64,000 nucleotides of DNA from Phycisphaerales bacterium (GTDB lineage Bacteria; Planctomycetota; Phycisphaerae; Sedimentisphaerales; Anaerobacaceae), in the NCBI GenBank assembly GCA_003141315.1, contig PLLP01000002.1, positions 210,336 to 274,335 on the forward strand, in the 5' to 3' direction. Positions within the stretch are counted from its first letter, which is position 1; each line of letters opens with the position of its first letter. Position numbers and translations under genes: made by a program. The notes under the pieces were generated by a model, which made no database searches, was not told the DNA's origin, and saw nothing but the letters and a program-made list of their open reading frames with translations. Positions 44,911 through 53,052 of the stretch are shown one piece after another.

Positions 44911-45330
44911 ATGAAAAGCAGGCTGACGAGAAAGCAGTTGGCGGTATTGGATGATTTGTTCGGGGAAGATGCGTCGGCAAGTGAAGGGCAAATACTGGCG
45001 AAGCACGCGGTGAAGCCGGTGGATTATAGAAGATGGCACGGCGAGGAGGCGTTTTCGCAGGAGTTTTCGGCGAGGATGGATTGTCTTTCGCGGCAGAGCA
45101 GGCTCTTGATAGCGAGATATGCTTCTTATGCGGCAGCCAAGTTGATTGCGCTGACGGAATCTGAAAATCAGGAGACCGCGCGAAAGGCGTGCTTAGATAT
45201 TATTGATAGAATCCAGACCCCGGACTCAAGACTCCAGACTAAAGATGACAGAGAATATGAACTGGCCGATGGGCAGCTTACGCCGGAAGCGGCGGAGAAA
45301 ATTCTTGCGATTTTGGCAGAGAGGGGATAG
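44911..45330 (+). CDS. Probable terminase small subunit
   Basis: 139 residues. The N-terminal pattern LTRKQLAVLDDLFGEDASASEGQILAKHAVKPVDYRRW, then FSQEFSARMDCLSRQSR and a long helix, matches phBC6A51-type HTH / small-terminase proteins. These bind the packaging site and recruit the large subunit, encoded one gene downstream. The frame is open further upstream, but that part is repeat-derived, so I start at ATG 44911 (44905 possible). The segment IQTPDSRLQTKDDREY is likewise repeat-like (CCAGACTCAAGACTCC) inserted within the coding sequence. Confidence 0.6.
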   Translation: MKSRLTRKQLAVLDDLFGEDASASEGQILAKHAVKPVDYRRWHGEEAFSQEFSARMDCLSRQSRLLIARYASYAAAKLIALTESENQETARKACLDIIDRIQTPDSRLQTKDDREYELADGQLTPEAAEKILAILAERG

Positions 45331-45336
45331 AACACA

Positions 45337-45366
45337 GTCCGCCACACGAAAGGCGGATCTGCGAAA
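45337..45366. repeat. GTCCGCC...GGCGGATCTGCGAAA repeat before the mtfA-like gene
   Basis: GTCCGCCACACGAAAGGCGG followed by ATCTGCGAAA, 22 bases before the next start codon. Confidence 0.65.
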
Positions 45367-45388
45367 TACAGGACACAGAAGGCAGAGT

Positions 45389-46150
45389 ATGGGATTATTA
45401 AAGAATTGGCGGCGAAAGAGAATTGGCAAAGGGGCGTTTCCTCTGAAGTGGCTGTCTATTGTCGTAAATAATGTGCCGTATTACGGGAGGCTGCCGGCGG
45501 AAGACCAGGCGGAACTGCGGCGGCATATTTTGATTTTTCTATCGGAGAAGAATTTCGAGGGCTGCGGCGGGCTGGAAATCACCGACGAAATAAGAGTGAC
45601 GATTGCTGCGCAGGCGTGCATTCTGCTTTTGCATCGCAGGACGGATTATTACCCAGGGCTGCTGTCGATATTGGTTTATCCGAACGCTTTTTTGGCCCGC
45701 CAGAAAGAATGGCTGCCATCGGGAGTTGTTGTCGAAGGGGTGCAATCTCTTGAGGGGCAGTCTGCCAGGCATGGGCCTGTGGTGCTGTCGTGGGAAGATG
45801 TTCAGCGTGCGGGCGGCGGGCATAATGTTGCGCTGCACGAGTTTGCGCATCAGATAGACAGCGCCGAAGGTGAAGGCGACAGCTCGGAGGTTTTGCAAAA
45901 TCGCTCAGGTTTTTCAGAATGGGCAAAGGTCTTGGAGAGAAATTACAGAAAATTGCAGCGTGAGGTCGAGAGCAATCACCCATTATCAGCAGGCGGGCTG
46001 GATAGTTATGGCGCAACTGACGAGGCGGAGTTTTTTGCGGTTGCTACGGAGTTATTTTTTGAAAGGCCGGTTGAAGTTAAGAAGCGTTATCCGGATTTAT
46101 ACGAGCAGTTGAGCCGTTTTTATCATCAGGACCCAGCGGGATTGGTTTAG
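45389..46150 (+). CDS. MtfA-like zinc metallopeptidase
   Basis: 253 residues, close to E. coli MtfA (peptidase family M90). Zinc motif HEFAHQID near residue 150, third ligand and following segment in DEAEFFAVATELFFE. Earlier landmarks are WLSIVVNNVPYYGRLPAEDQAELRRHILIFLSEKNF and VLSWEDVQ. In E. coli MtfA binds the Mlc repressor and links to glucose uptake. GAAGG lies before ATG 45389. It is a cellular-type gene between the two terminase subunits, on the same strand. Confidence 0.85.
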   Translation: MGLLKNWRRKRIGKGAFPLKWLSIVVNNVPYYGRLPAEDQAELRRHILIFLSEKNFEGCGGLEITDEIRVTIAAQACILLLHRRTDYYPGLLSILVYPNAFLARQKEWLPSGVVVEGVQSLEGQSARHGPVVLSWEDVQRAGGGHNVALHEFAHQIDSAEGEGDSSEVLQNRSGFSEWAKVLERNYRKLQREVESNHPLSAGGLDSYGATDEAEFFAVATELFFERPVEVKKRYPDLYEQLSRFYHQDPAGLV

Positions 46151-46157
46151 AGAAGTG

Positions 46158-46215
46158 AGTTCGCTCCGCCCAGGCGGACCTTCGGTGGACCGCGGCGGAG
46201 CGGATCTGCGAAAGT
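46158..46215. repeat. Long GGCGGAGCGGATCTGCGAAAG repeat before terL
   Basis: Nearly the same text as 43157-43215, with CTCCGCCCAGGCGG and CGGCGGAGCGGATCTGCGAA, 20 bases before the terL start. Confidence 0.65.
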
Positions 46216-46234
46216 GGGAAGTGAGGGGGGAAAT

Positions 46235-47788
46235 ATGACTGAACAGGGTCTTTGCCAAACAGAATCAAATTTGCACATTCAAAGGGCGGGGGAGGTATAT
46301 TCGCAGTTAAGGCTTATCAGGCCGGCAACAAAAAAGATGCTGCGGGATTATGTTAAGGTGTTTTTGGGGATAGATGTGCCGGATAAAAAAATCTGTGACA
46401 GCCACAGCAGCCCGCTGGATTATCTATGGCACAGTTTCAATTCGGATGCTTCTTCGCTACCATCGCTGTCTTCCGACAAGAATATGCAGGGGCTACGAAG
46501 CACAAATTTTTCAGAAAAAGCGGAAATGAACGGCGACTGCGTTGTTTGGGCGAATCGCGGCGGGGGCAAGACGCTTATCGCTGCGGCATCGACGCTGCTG
46601 GATTGTTTGTTTAAGCCGGCCTGCCAGGTGCGGATTTTGGCGGGTTCGGGCGAGCAGGCGGGAAGGATGTATGATTACCTGACGGGTTTTATCCGGAAGA
46701 ATTTTAATGACCAGTTGTCGGGTGCGATACGCAAGGACGGCTGCCGATTTATTAACGGTGCAGAGGTTTCGGTTTTGACGCAGTCGCAGGCGAGCGTACG
46801 CGGGCTGCATATTCAGAAGCTGCGATGCGACGAGGTTGAGCTGTTTGACCCGGAGGTTTTTTCTGCTGCGAAATTTACGACGATGAGCAAAAACGGGATT
46901 ACTGCCGCGCTCGAATCGATAAGCACGATGCACAGGCCTTACGGGATTATGAAGAAGGCTATTGATGAGGCTTTGCAAAGAGGCGTTCCTGTTTTTAAGT
47001 GGTGCTTGTGGGAGACAATAGAGAGGTGCGTTGGGAGGAATTGTTCGCAGTGTCCGTTGTGGGCGGATTGCGGCGGGAAGGCGAAGGAGGCAGCGGGCTT
47101 TTTGAAGATTGACGACTGCATAACGGCGATGAAAAGGTCATCGAGGGCGGCGTGGGAATCGGAGATGCTCTGCAGGAAGCCTTCGCTTGAGAAAGTTGTG
47201 TTCGACGAATTTGATTTGGATGTTAATGTAAAAATGGTAGATTTTAATCCGGATTGGCCATTGTATCGTGCGATTGATTTCGGTTTTGTGAATCCTTTTG
47301 TGTGCCTGTGGATTCAGGTGGCGGATGGTGCGGTTTATATTATAGATGAATACTATCGCAGCCGGGCGACGATTGAGACCCACGCAGAAGAGATAAAAAA
47401 GCGGACGCCGATTGCGGAGGAGAAGGTTGCGGGGACGTTTTGCGACCCTGCGGGCGATAGTTGTGAGCAGAGCAGCGGGCAGAGCCAGGTTCGGCAATTG
47501 CGCAGTCTTGGCGTTGGCGCGCGGTATCGCAGGAGCGGTATTATTGAGGGGATAGAATTGATTCGCAGGGCGATTCGTGCGGGAGACGGCAAGAGCCGAT
47601 TGCTCATCTCGCCGAGATGCCCGCGGCTGATTGAGGCGCTGCGGTGTTATCATTATCCTGATAATACGACTGGCGCAGATAACGAGACGCCATTAAAGGA
47701 CGGCGTTTATGACCACCCGATAGATGCCCTGCGGTATTTTTTTGTGAATTACGGTCGCCCCAGCAAAACTATTTCACGGAGTTATTAG
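46235..47788 (+). CDS. Terminase large subunit
   Basis: 517 residues, a complete DNA-packaging motor and nuclease. Walker A VVWANRGGGKTL near 103-114, coupling region RILAGSGEQAGRMYDYL, Walker B KLRCDEVELF near 196-205. The RNase-H-type nuclease shows YRAIDFGFVNPF, FCDPAGD and YDHPIDALRYFF, giving three acidic residues. Between the domains lies a Cys cluster (C in KWCLWE, ERC, RNCSQC, WADC; about 257-279), probably a zinc site as in some other terminases. ATG 46235 with GGGGGG upstream. No frameshift. The portal gene, normally next, is 10.2 kb away. Confidence 0.92.
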   Translation: MTEQGLCQTESNLHIQRAGEVYSQLRLIRPATKKMLRDYVKVFLGIDVPDKKICDSHSSPLDYLWHSFNSDASSLPSLSSDKNMQGLRSTNFSEKAEMNGDCVVWANRGGGKTLIAAASTLLDCLFKPACQVRILAGSGEQAGRMYDYLTGFIRKNFNDQLSGAIRKDGCRFINGAEVSVLTQSQASVRGLHIQKLRCDEVELFDPEVFSAAKFTTMSKNGITAALESISTMHRPYGIMKKAIDEALQRGVPVFKWCLWETIERCVGRNCSQCPLWADCGGKAKEAAGFLKIDDCITAMKRSSRAAWESEMLCRKPSLEKVVFDEFDLDVNVKMVDFNPDWPLYRAIDFGFVNPFVCLWIQVADGAVYIIDEYYRSRATIETHAEEIKKRTPIAEEKVAGTFCDPAGDSCEQSSGQSQVRQLRSLGVGARYRRSGIIEGIELIRRAIRAGDGKSRLLISPRCPRLIEALRCYHYPDNTTGADNETPLKDGVYDHPIDALRYFFVNYGRPSKTISRSY

Positions 47789-47797
47789 TAAATTGTG

Positions 47798-47825
47798 TTG
47801 ACATAAACAATATTGTAATTATACT
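47798..47825 (+). promoter_or_regulatory. Promoter for the Fic gene
   Basis: TTGACA at 47798-47803 and TATACT at 47820-47825, spaced 16, in a distinctly AT-rich segment right after the terL stop. Confidence 0.6.
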
Positions 47826-47919
47826 AATGTGAGGACATTATTATAACGATAATATATATAACTACTTGTATAATATACACTTATCTTGGACGTAATTTGC
47901 CATATAATTAGGGAAAACA

Positions 47920-49053
47920 ATGGACAAATATAACTGGATAACTTTTAAGCTTAATCTTGAAAAATTGCCTTGGCATACTTGGGCGAGACTTGGCGAATGT
48001 TCAGCCAAATGCCGGCAGATATTGCAAATTCCGCTGAAGCCGGCGGTTAAAAATCAGCTTCATAGGATTTACTTAGCCAAAGGTGCCCTTGCCACGACAG
48101 CTATCGAGGGCAATACCCTGACCGAACAGCAGGTGCTGGATGTTTTGGATGATAAGCTAAAACTTCCGCCGTCAAAAGAATATCTTGAGCAGGAAGTGAA
48201 AAATATCATCGAGGCGTGCAACGTAGTAATTGATACGGCGAAAGGTGTCGGCAGGATTAGTATTGAGCGGATTTGTGAATATAACGGGCTTGTTCTGGCT
48301 AATAATGTTCCACACGCTGAAGGAGCAGTGCCAGGTAAAATAAGACAAGCTGGCCACAATGTAATTGTGGGAAGTTACAGAGATCCAGAAGGAAAGGATA
48401 TACAGGAACTTCTCGAAAAATTTTGTGAATGGTTCAGCAGTGATTATTTTAAAAATGAACAAAACCCTTTGCTGTTTGCAATTATAAAGGCTATCGTTGC
48501 ACATTTGTATTTTGCATGGATACATCCTTTTGGTGACGGCAATGGTCGCGTTGCAAGATTGATTGAGTTTGCAATTTTGCTAGATTCAGGCGTACCGTCG
48601 CCGGCGGCACATCTGCTCAGTAATTATTATAATATTACAAAGGCGGAGTATTACCAACAATTGGACAAGGCGAGCAAAACCGCAGACACAACAGATTTTA
48701 TCACATACGCAGTAGGCGGTTTTCTCGATGGTCTGGATGAGCAGTTGAAGTATATCGAGCAGCATATTATGGATACCTGCTGGCGTGATTATATATATGA
48801 GCGTTTTGACCAAGTTGGCTCAGGGCCTGTAATCAAAAGACAGAGGAAGCTGGCTAAGATGATCAACAATCCTGTGAGTAAAGATGATATTATACTTCTT
48901 CTGAGCAGTGAATATAGAGGCAAGACAGAAAGAACATTATCGCGAGACTTAAACAGACTCGAAAAGATGAATCTTATTATAAAAACGGAAGGTAAATATC
49001 AGGCCAACAAGGAACTGATGCTAATATTTTTGCCATTCAGTACACAAAAATGA
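47920..49053 (+). CDS. Fic-domain AMP-transferase
   Basis: 377 residues. Fic motif HPFGDGNGR at 202-210 with catalytic His202. The N-terminal inhibitory helix motif TTAIEGN (59-65) marks a class II, self-inhibited Fic. A C-terminal winged-helix part (about 310-370, IILLLSSEYRGKTERTLSRDLNRLEKMNLI) suggests DNA binding. Fic enzymes AMPylate protein Ser/Thr/Tyr. AGGGA precedes the ATG, and it has its own promoter. Lower GC than its neighbours and a second terL end behind it point to an insertion. Confidence 0.93.
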   Translation: MDKYNWITFKLNLEKLPWHTWARLGECSAKCRQILQIPLKPAVKNQLHRIYLAKGALATTAIEGNTLTEQQVLDVLDDKLKLPPSKEYLEQEVKNIIEACNVVIDTAKGVGRISIERICEYNGLVLANNVPHAEGAVPGKIRQAGHNVIVGSYRDPEGKDIQELLEKFCEWFSSDYFKNEQNPLLFAIIKAIVAHLYFAWIHPFGDGNGRVARLIEFAILLDSGVPSPAAHLLSNYYNITKAEYYQQLDKASKTADTTDFITYAVGGFLDGLDEQLKYIEQHIMDTCWRDYIYERFDQVGSGPVIKRQRKLAKMINNPVSKDDIILLLSSEYRGKTERTLSRDLNRLEKMNLIIKTEGKYQANKELMLIFLPFSTQK

Positions 49054-49092
49054 TACAAAACAAGTTTTTCTGTGTTCACAACCACTGGTTGA

Positions 49093-49143
49093 TTTTTTGT
49101 GAATTATGGTCGTTCTGTCAAAACAATAAGTCGCAGTTATTAA
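49093..49143 (+). pseudogene. Remnant of a second terL 3' end
   Basis: Reads FFVNYGRSVKTISRSY and stop. The large terminase ends FFVNYGRPSKTISRSY and stop: 14 of 16 residues agree, while 13 of 51 bases differ, nearly all silently. It is therefore the tail of a related but diverged terL, not a fresh duplication. It lies directly after the Fic gene and loses similarity upstream of the first Phe codon. Confidence 0.75.
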
Positions 49144-49218
49144 AAACAGAATACAGGACATCCGCCTTCGGCGGACCTTCGGCGCACAAAGAAAAAATAA
49201 AATATCAAAATCTCAAAT

Positions 49219-51177
49219 TTATTCGGTGACGATTATGGTTTGGCAATGCGGGACGGCGGCGAGGAAAAGGGAGCCGTAAGGTTTGCTGATAATCCGGCTG
49301 TCGAGGATGACGATGATTCCTGTGTCAGTTTTTGTGCGTATGAGGCGGCCGAAACCCTGCTTGAATTTGATTATGGCTGTGGGGAGCTGATAATCGTAAA
49401 ACGGATTGCCGCCGTCTTTTTTGATTTGCTCGATGCGGCCTGCGACAAGGGGGCTATCGGGAACGGCGAAGGGCAGGCGGACGATAATCACGTTTGAAAG
49501 CGCTTCTCCCGGCACATCAACGCCTTGCCAGAAGCTGTCTGTTCCGAAGAGGGCGCACTGATGATTTTTTTTGAAGTATTTGAGAAGGGTGCTTCTGTCG
49601 GAGCGTCCGGTCTGCATAAGCAATTCGATTTTATTTTGTTTGAGCCAGTCGGCCAGAGCGTTTGCCATTTGTTCGAGTGAGGCGTAGCTTGTAAAGAGGA
49701 TGAAGGCCCGGCCTTGAGTTTGAAGGAGATATTTTTTTACAGCGTCGGCGGCTTTTTCGATAAAGTCGCGGGCGTTGGGTTCAGGCAGGTCTTTTTCGAT
49801 ATATATTTTTACGTTGTTTTCATAATCGAAGGGGGAGCCTAATTTGAGCGAGTCGAATTCCGCAAGGCCGATTCTGTTCGTGAAGAATTCGAATTCCTTG
49901 TTTTGCTTGTCTGATTGCGGCGGGCAACTGAGCGTTGCGCTTGTGAGGATAACAGATTTGAATTTGTCGAACAGCACCTTCCTGATGTCGGATGCGGGGC
50001 TGAGGGGTGCGCTACGCAGGTGCAAGTCGTTTTTGCCCTGCTCGACCCAGTAGATGTGGCCTGTGAGGGTTTGGTCAAAGAAAGACTGAAGCTCGCCGGC
50101 GAGCTCGGCGCAGCGGTTGACGTATCGCATCAGCTCGAATTTTTCATTTACGTCTTCATTTTTATTTGCGAGTGCGGAGAGTGTTCCTCGCAGCCGTTTG
50201 AGATGCCCGGATACGGTATCGGGAAGAAAATTTTTGCAGCACCTGCCGCCGAACTCATTTTTATTTTCCAGATGCCAGCTGCCGACGCTGCTGAAAAGCT
50301 CGTCGCCCGCCCTTTTTGTTTCATTAACAGCGGCAATAACCTCCTTCGCATCGAAGTACGAAAGCACACCCCGTTTTTTTGCGGGGTTATAGAGTTCGCC
50401 GAGCAGTCTTTTAATCCGATAGTTGCTGATATCCAGTCCGAAATGGTCGTCAGCGACGTGTTCGAGATTGTGAGCTTCGTCGATAATGATAAATTTATAA
50501 TCGGGCAGGAGGTCGAAGCCATTCTCTTTTAAGAGGAGGTCGCTAAAGAGCAGCGAATGGTTTGCGACAATAATATCCGCGGACTGAAGCCTTCTGCGGG
50601 CTTTCTGGTAGAAGCAGTTTCCGAAGGATGAGCAGTTTCTTGCTGGGCAGCTGCCGTGCTCGCTGCATACGAAGTCCCAGACTTGCGGGGATGGTTTGAA
50701 CGGGATGTCGCTCAGGGAGCCGTCGGCTGTCTGCCTGCTCCAGGTATTCAGGGTGTTGAGCTCGTCGGCAAAATCGAAGAAGGCGGCGGTTCTTTCGAGA
50801 GCGAATTTCAGTCTTCTCTTGCAGAGATAATTCGAGCGGCCTTTTGCCAGGACAGCGGTAAAAGATGAGCCGAGATGCTGTGCGAGGAAGGGGATGTCTT
50901 TATTTATCAATTGCTCCTGGAGTGTGATTGTGTAGGTGCTGATAAGGACGATGCCGGCTTTTTTGGCTGCCAGCCTGATGGCGGGGACGAGGTATGCGAA
51001 ACTTTTTCCGACGCCGGTGCCGGCTTCGACGACGAGTTTTTTTCCTGAATCGAGTGCAGTAAAGACCTTGTCGGCCATTTCGAGCTGCTGGCGGCGATAT
51101 TCGAAACCGGCGAATCCTGCAGAGAGCAGGCCGTCAGGACCAAAAATATCTTTTATTGTCAATTGTTCGTTAGCCAT
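49219..51177 (-). CDS. DinG/XPD-family ATP-dependent DNA helicase
   Basis: 652 residues. Q-like start YRRQQLEMADKVF, motif I VEAGTGVGKSFAYLVPA, motif Ia ISTYTITLQEQL, motif II IIDEAHNLEHV and motif VI QGFGRLIRTKTDTG. Four cysteines (NYLCKRRL, then VCSEHGSC, ARNCSSF) lie between motifs Ia and II, as in the Fe-S helicases. No exonuclease domain. Likely role in repair or R-loop removal. It begins the minus-strand cellular block inside the virus-like gene set. Confidence 0.9.
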   Translation of the reverse strand: MANEQLTIKDIFGPDGLLSAGFAGFEYRRQQLEMADKVFTALDSGKKLVVEAGTGVGKSFAYLVPAIRLAAKKAGIVLISTYTITLQEQLINKDIPFLAQHLGSSFTAVLAKGRSNYLCKRRLKFALERTAAFFDFADELNTLNTWSRQTADGSLSDIPFKPSPQVWDFVCSEHGSCPARNCSSFGNCFYQKARRRLQSADIIVANHSLLFSDLLLKENGFDLLPDYKFIIIDEAHNLEHVADDHFGLDISNYRIKRLLGELYNPAKKRGVLSYFDAKEVIAAVNETKRAGDELFSSVGSWHLENKNEFGGRCCKNFLPDTVSGHLKRLRGTLSALANKNEDVNEKFELMRYVNRCAELAGELQSFFDQTLTGHIYWVEQGKNDLHLRSAPLSPASDIRKVLFDKFKSVILTSATLSCPPQSDKQNKEFEFFTNRIGLAEFDSLKLGSPFDYENNVKIYIEKDLPEPNARDFIEKAADAVKKYLLQTQGRAFILFTSYASLEQMANALADWLKQNKIELLMQTGRSDRSTLLKYFKKNHQCALFGTDSFWQGVDVPGEALSNVIIVRLPFAVPDSPLVAGRIEQIKKDGGNPFYDYQLPTAIIKFKQGFGRLIRTKTDTGIIVILDSRIISKPYGSLFLAAVPHCQTIIVTE

Positions 51178-51245
51178 ATCTCGATAATAAAATCAAATAT
51201 CAAAAGTAAAATATCAAAAATGATGAGTTGATACAAGGAAAGAAT

Positions 51246-51296
51246 ATCCGCCTGCGGTCCGCCCAGGCGGATTCGCCTTCGGCGAACCTGCGGTGG
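51246..51296. repeat. TCCGCCTGCGG...GGCGAACCTGCGG repeat
   Basis: Nested palindromes (CCGCCTGCGGTCCGCCCAGG, GGATTCGCCTTCGGCGAACC) in the gap between the TPR protein and dinG. Related text at 37920-37970, 56041-56070 and 57882-57930. Confidence 0.6.
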
Positions 51297-51311
51297 ATTC
51301 GGATTTAGGAT

Positions 51312-52802
51312 TTATTTTGCCGGGGGCTGGTTGATGATAGATTTCAGTGATTTGACGATATCTTCAGCGGGCATTTTTATTTCAGCTGCGTCAATGGAGG
51401 CCTTTGCCTGCTGGATCTGGTCTGTTTTATACTGGACAAAGGCGAGGAGGAAATAAAGTTCGCCGGAGCTGCTGTCCTTCGAGAATTTGTCGAGGTCAAC
51501 GATTCTTGAATCGAGTTTTTCTTTTCCGCCGAGCAGTTCAGCGAGGTCGAATTTGTTTTTGGCAAAATCCGGGACGAGCTTGAGGCCGGCGGCAAGCAGC
51601 CTTGAAGAGGAAACGTACTCGCCTGCGCCAAAGAGTGCGAGGGCTTTTCCGACGTAGCCGTTTGGGTCGGAAGGCTGATAGAGCGAAGCCCAGGTGAAGG
51701 CATCGGCGGCCTGATAGAAGTTTTGCTGTTTGAGGAGCTGGTATGCGGACTCAAGGTACTGGTTGGCTTTTTCCTCATATAGTTTTTCCACCTGCGGGGT
51801 TCTTATCGATGGTACGGCGGTTTTGGATTTTGGTTCAGCGCCGCCGCCTTGCTGTGCGGCAGGTTTTGTTTGTTCTGAAGAGGGTTTTGTTTCAGGCTGG
51901 AGGGCTTTGAGCTTATCCTTCCACTGCTGCTCGATAGCTTCTCTTAATTTCCTGTCGGCCTGCTCTTTAGCGTCTTCTGGCTGCGAGTTCTGGTTGAGCT
52001 GGGCCTTAATCTGGTCGAGGGCTCCCGGTTTTTTTTCCTGGGGGGCATTTTTTGCGCCTTGTGCAGTTTGTTCGGCGGACAAATTTTTAGCAGCAGAAGG
52101 ATTAAGAATATCGAAGAGAGTTTTTTGAGAGATATCGGAAGGTATCTGGACAGGCGTTTGAGGCTGCAATTGGGGGATAAACTGCTCTTCGGGAGTTTTA
52201 TATCCTGAGACTCTGCCCAGCAGGCCGGTCTGATACTGGTTATAGGAAGATGGTGTGCCGTAGCTGGAGAATGGAGTTTGAGCGGGGAAATCCGTTGTGC
52301 TGAGCGGCGTATAAGCGGATTGTCCGGTGAAATTTTGAGTTCTCACTTTTTCGCTGGCAGCGGCTTGGGACATCATTATAGCCGGCGCTGTGGCGGTTGA
52401 GGAATAAAAAGGCTGTCCTGTCGGCGAGGTGAGCCGCATAAATGAATCGAGAGAGGTTGACTCAAGTCTGCCCGTAAAATTGCCTGTAGCTGAGTAGGGA
52501 AGTGTTCCGTGGAAGTATTGGAGTCCGCCGACGTTGCCTGTCATAATCATATTGCCGGTAGCGGCAGAGGGTCGAGAGTATATGAATGGAGTTGCCATGC
52601 TGCTTACCGGTGTTGTTGGCGACATTGACATTATGGGGCTGGAAGTGACAGGCGTAGAGTAGCTGCCGAAATCTGCACTCTGGCCGTCGCTGCCGTAAGT
52701 TAAACGAGCTGCACAAAGGCACAGAGGCAGAAAAGCACAGAGGCACAGAAGCGTGCGGAGAGTTCCGCCAATTTTTTTATATGTAGAAATCTTTTTAATC
52801 AT
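51312..52802 (-). CDS. Exported TPR protein whose signal peptide is repeat-encoded
   Basis: 496 residues. The start MIKKISTYKKIGG is followed by the hydrophobic TLLCLCAFLPLCLCAA (residues 17-32), encoded by the dispersed GGCACAGAGGCAGAAAAGC run read on the minus strand. A long Ser/Thr/Pro/Gln-rich low-complexity region (about 40-230), a charged helical region (KPGALDQIKAQLNQN ... EAIEQQWKDKLKAL) and TPR-like repeats (about 345-480: YQLLKQQNFYQAADAFTWA) follow. Probably an envelope protein. No family recognised beyond TPR. Confidence 0.7.
   Translation of the reverse strand: MIKKISTYKKIGGTLRTLLCLCAFLPLCLCAARLTYGSDGQSADFGSYSTPVTSSPIMSMSPTTPVSSMATPFIYSRPSAATGNMIMTGNVGGLQYFHGTLPYSATGNFTGRLESTSLDSFMRLTSPTGQPFYSSTATAPAIMMSQAAASEKVRTQNFTGQSAYTPLSTTDFPAQTPFSSYGTPSSYNQYQTGLLGRVSGYKTPEEQFIPQLQPQTPVQIPSDISQKTLFDILNPSAAKNLSAEQTAQGAKNAPQEKKPGALDQIKAQLNQNSQPEDAKEQADRKLREAIEQQWKDKLKALQPETKPSSEQTKPAAQQGGGAEPKSKTAVPSIRTPQVEKLYEEKANQYLESAYQLLKQQNFYQAADAFTWASLYQPSDPNGYVGKALALFGAGEYVSSSRLLAAGLKLVPDFAKNKFDLAELLGGKEKLDSRIVDLDKFSKDSSSGELYFLLAFVQYKTDQIQQAKASIDAAEIKMPAEDIVKSLKSIINQPPAK
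52711..52756. repeat. GGCACAGAGG-type run inside a coding sequence
   Basis: 46 bases of imperfect GCACA(A/G)AGG units. On the minus strand it encodes the hydrophobic core of the signal peptide of the 51312-52802 gene. Confidence 0.65.
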
Positions 52803-52849
52803 AGCCTTTCACTTCCTGTTGGCAAATCCTGAGCGGTCGGGGTTTTGAA

Positions 52850-52992
52850 CCCCCAGCGATCCGCCTTCGTTAAAACTACGGCGGACAAGAACTGGGGGCT
52901 AAATATAACATCGCCGTGTCGGCGACAGCTAAACTGCCCTCGACCGCAAGGGTCGGGGATCCGACAACCCCACGTAAAACGTGGAGCTAAAT
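52850..52992. repeat. Three successive hairpins ending in GCTAAA
   Basis: (1) CCCCCAG at 52850-52856 with CTGGGGG at 52892-52898, then GCTAAA-like CTAAATATAAC, with an inner ATCCGCC...GGCGG stem. (2) TCGCCG-TGT-CGGCGA then CAGCTAAA (52911-52933). (3) CCACG-TAAAA-CGTGG then AGCTAAAT (52970-52992). Each stem is followed by GCTAAA, as at 34525-34562 and 56101-56141. The block lies between nadK and the TPR gene. Confidence 0.6.
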
Positions 52993-52994
52993 AC

Positions 52995-53025
52995 TTTTAC
53001 CGCTCCCTTATGGTCGCGGCTCTGT
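52995..53025. repeat. Partial inner copy of the inverted-repeat element
   Basis: TTTTACCGCTCCCTTATGG then TCGCGGCTCTG matches the interior of the elements at 1850-1940 and 12361-12455; the terminal CAACCTCT repeats are missing. Confidence 0.5.
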
Positions 53026-53052
53026 TCCGGCGGCGGATATATAATATATACG

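Noticed and set aside
44714..45039. Minus-strand frames of 88 and 98 codons before the small terminase gene
   Set aside because: They are made of repeat DNA (HPSHPSH, TLLTSHFPL) and overlap the better-supported plus-strand gene.
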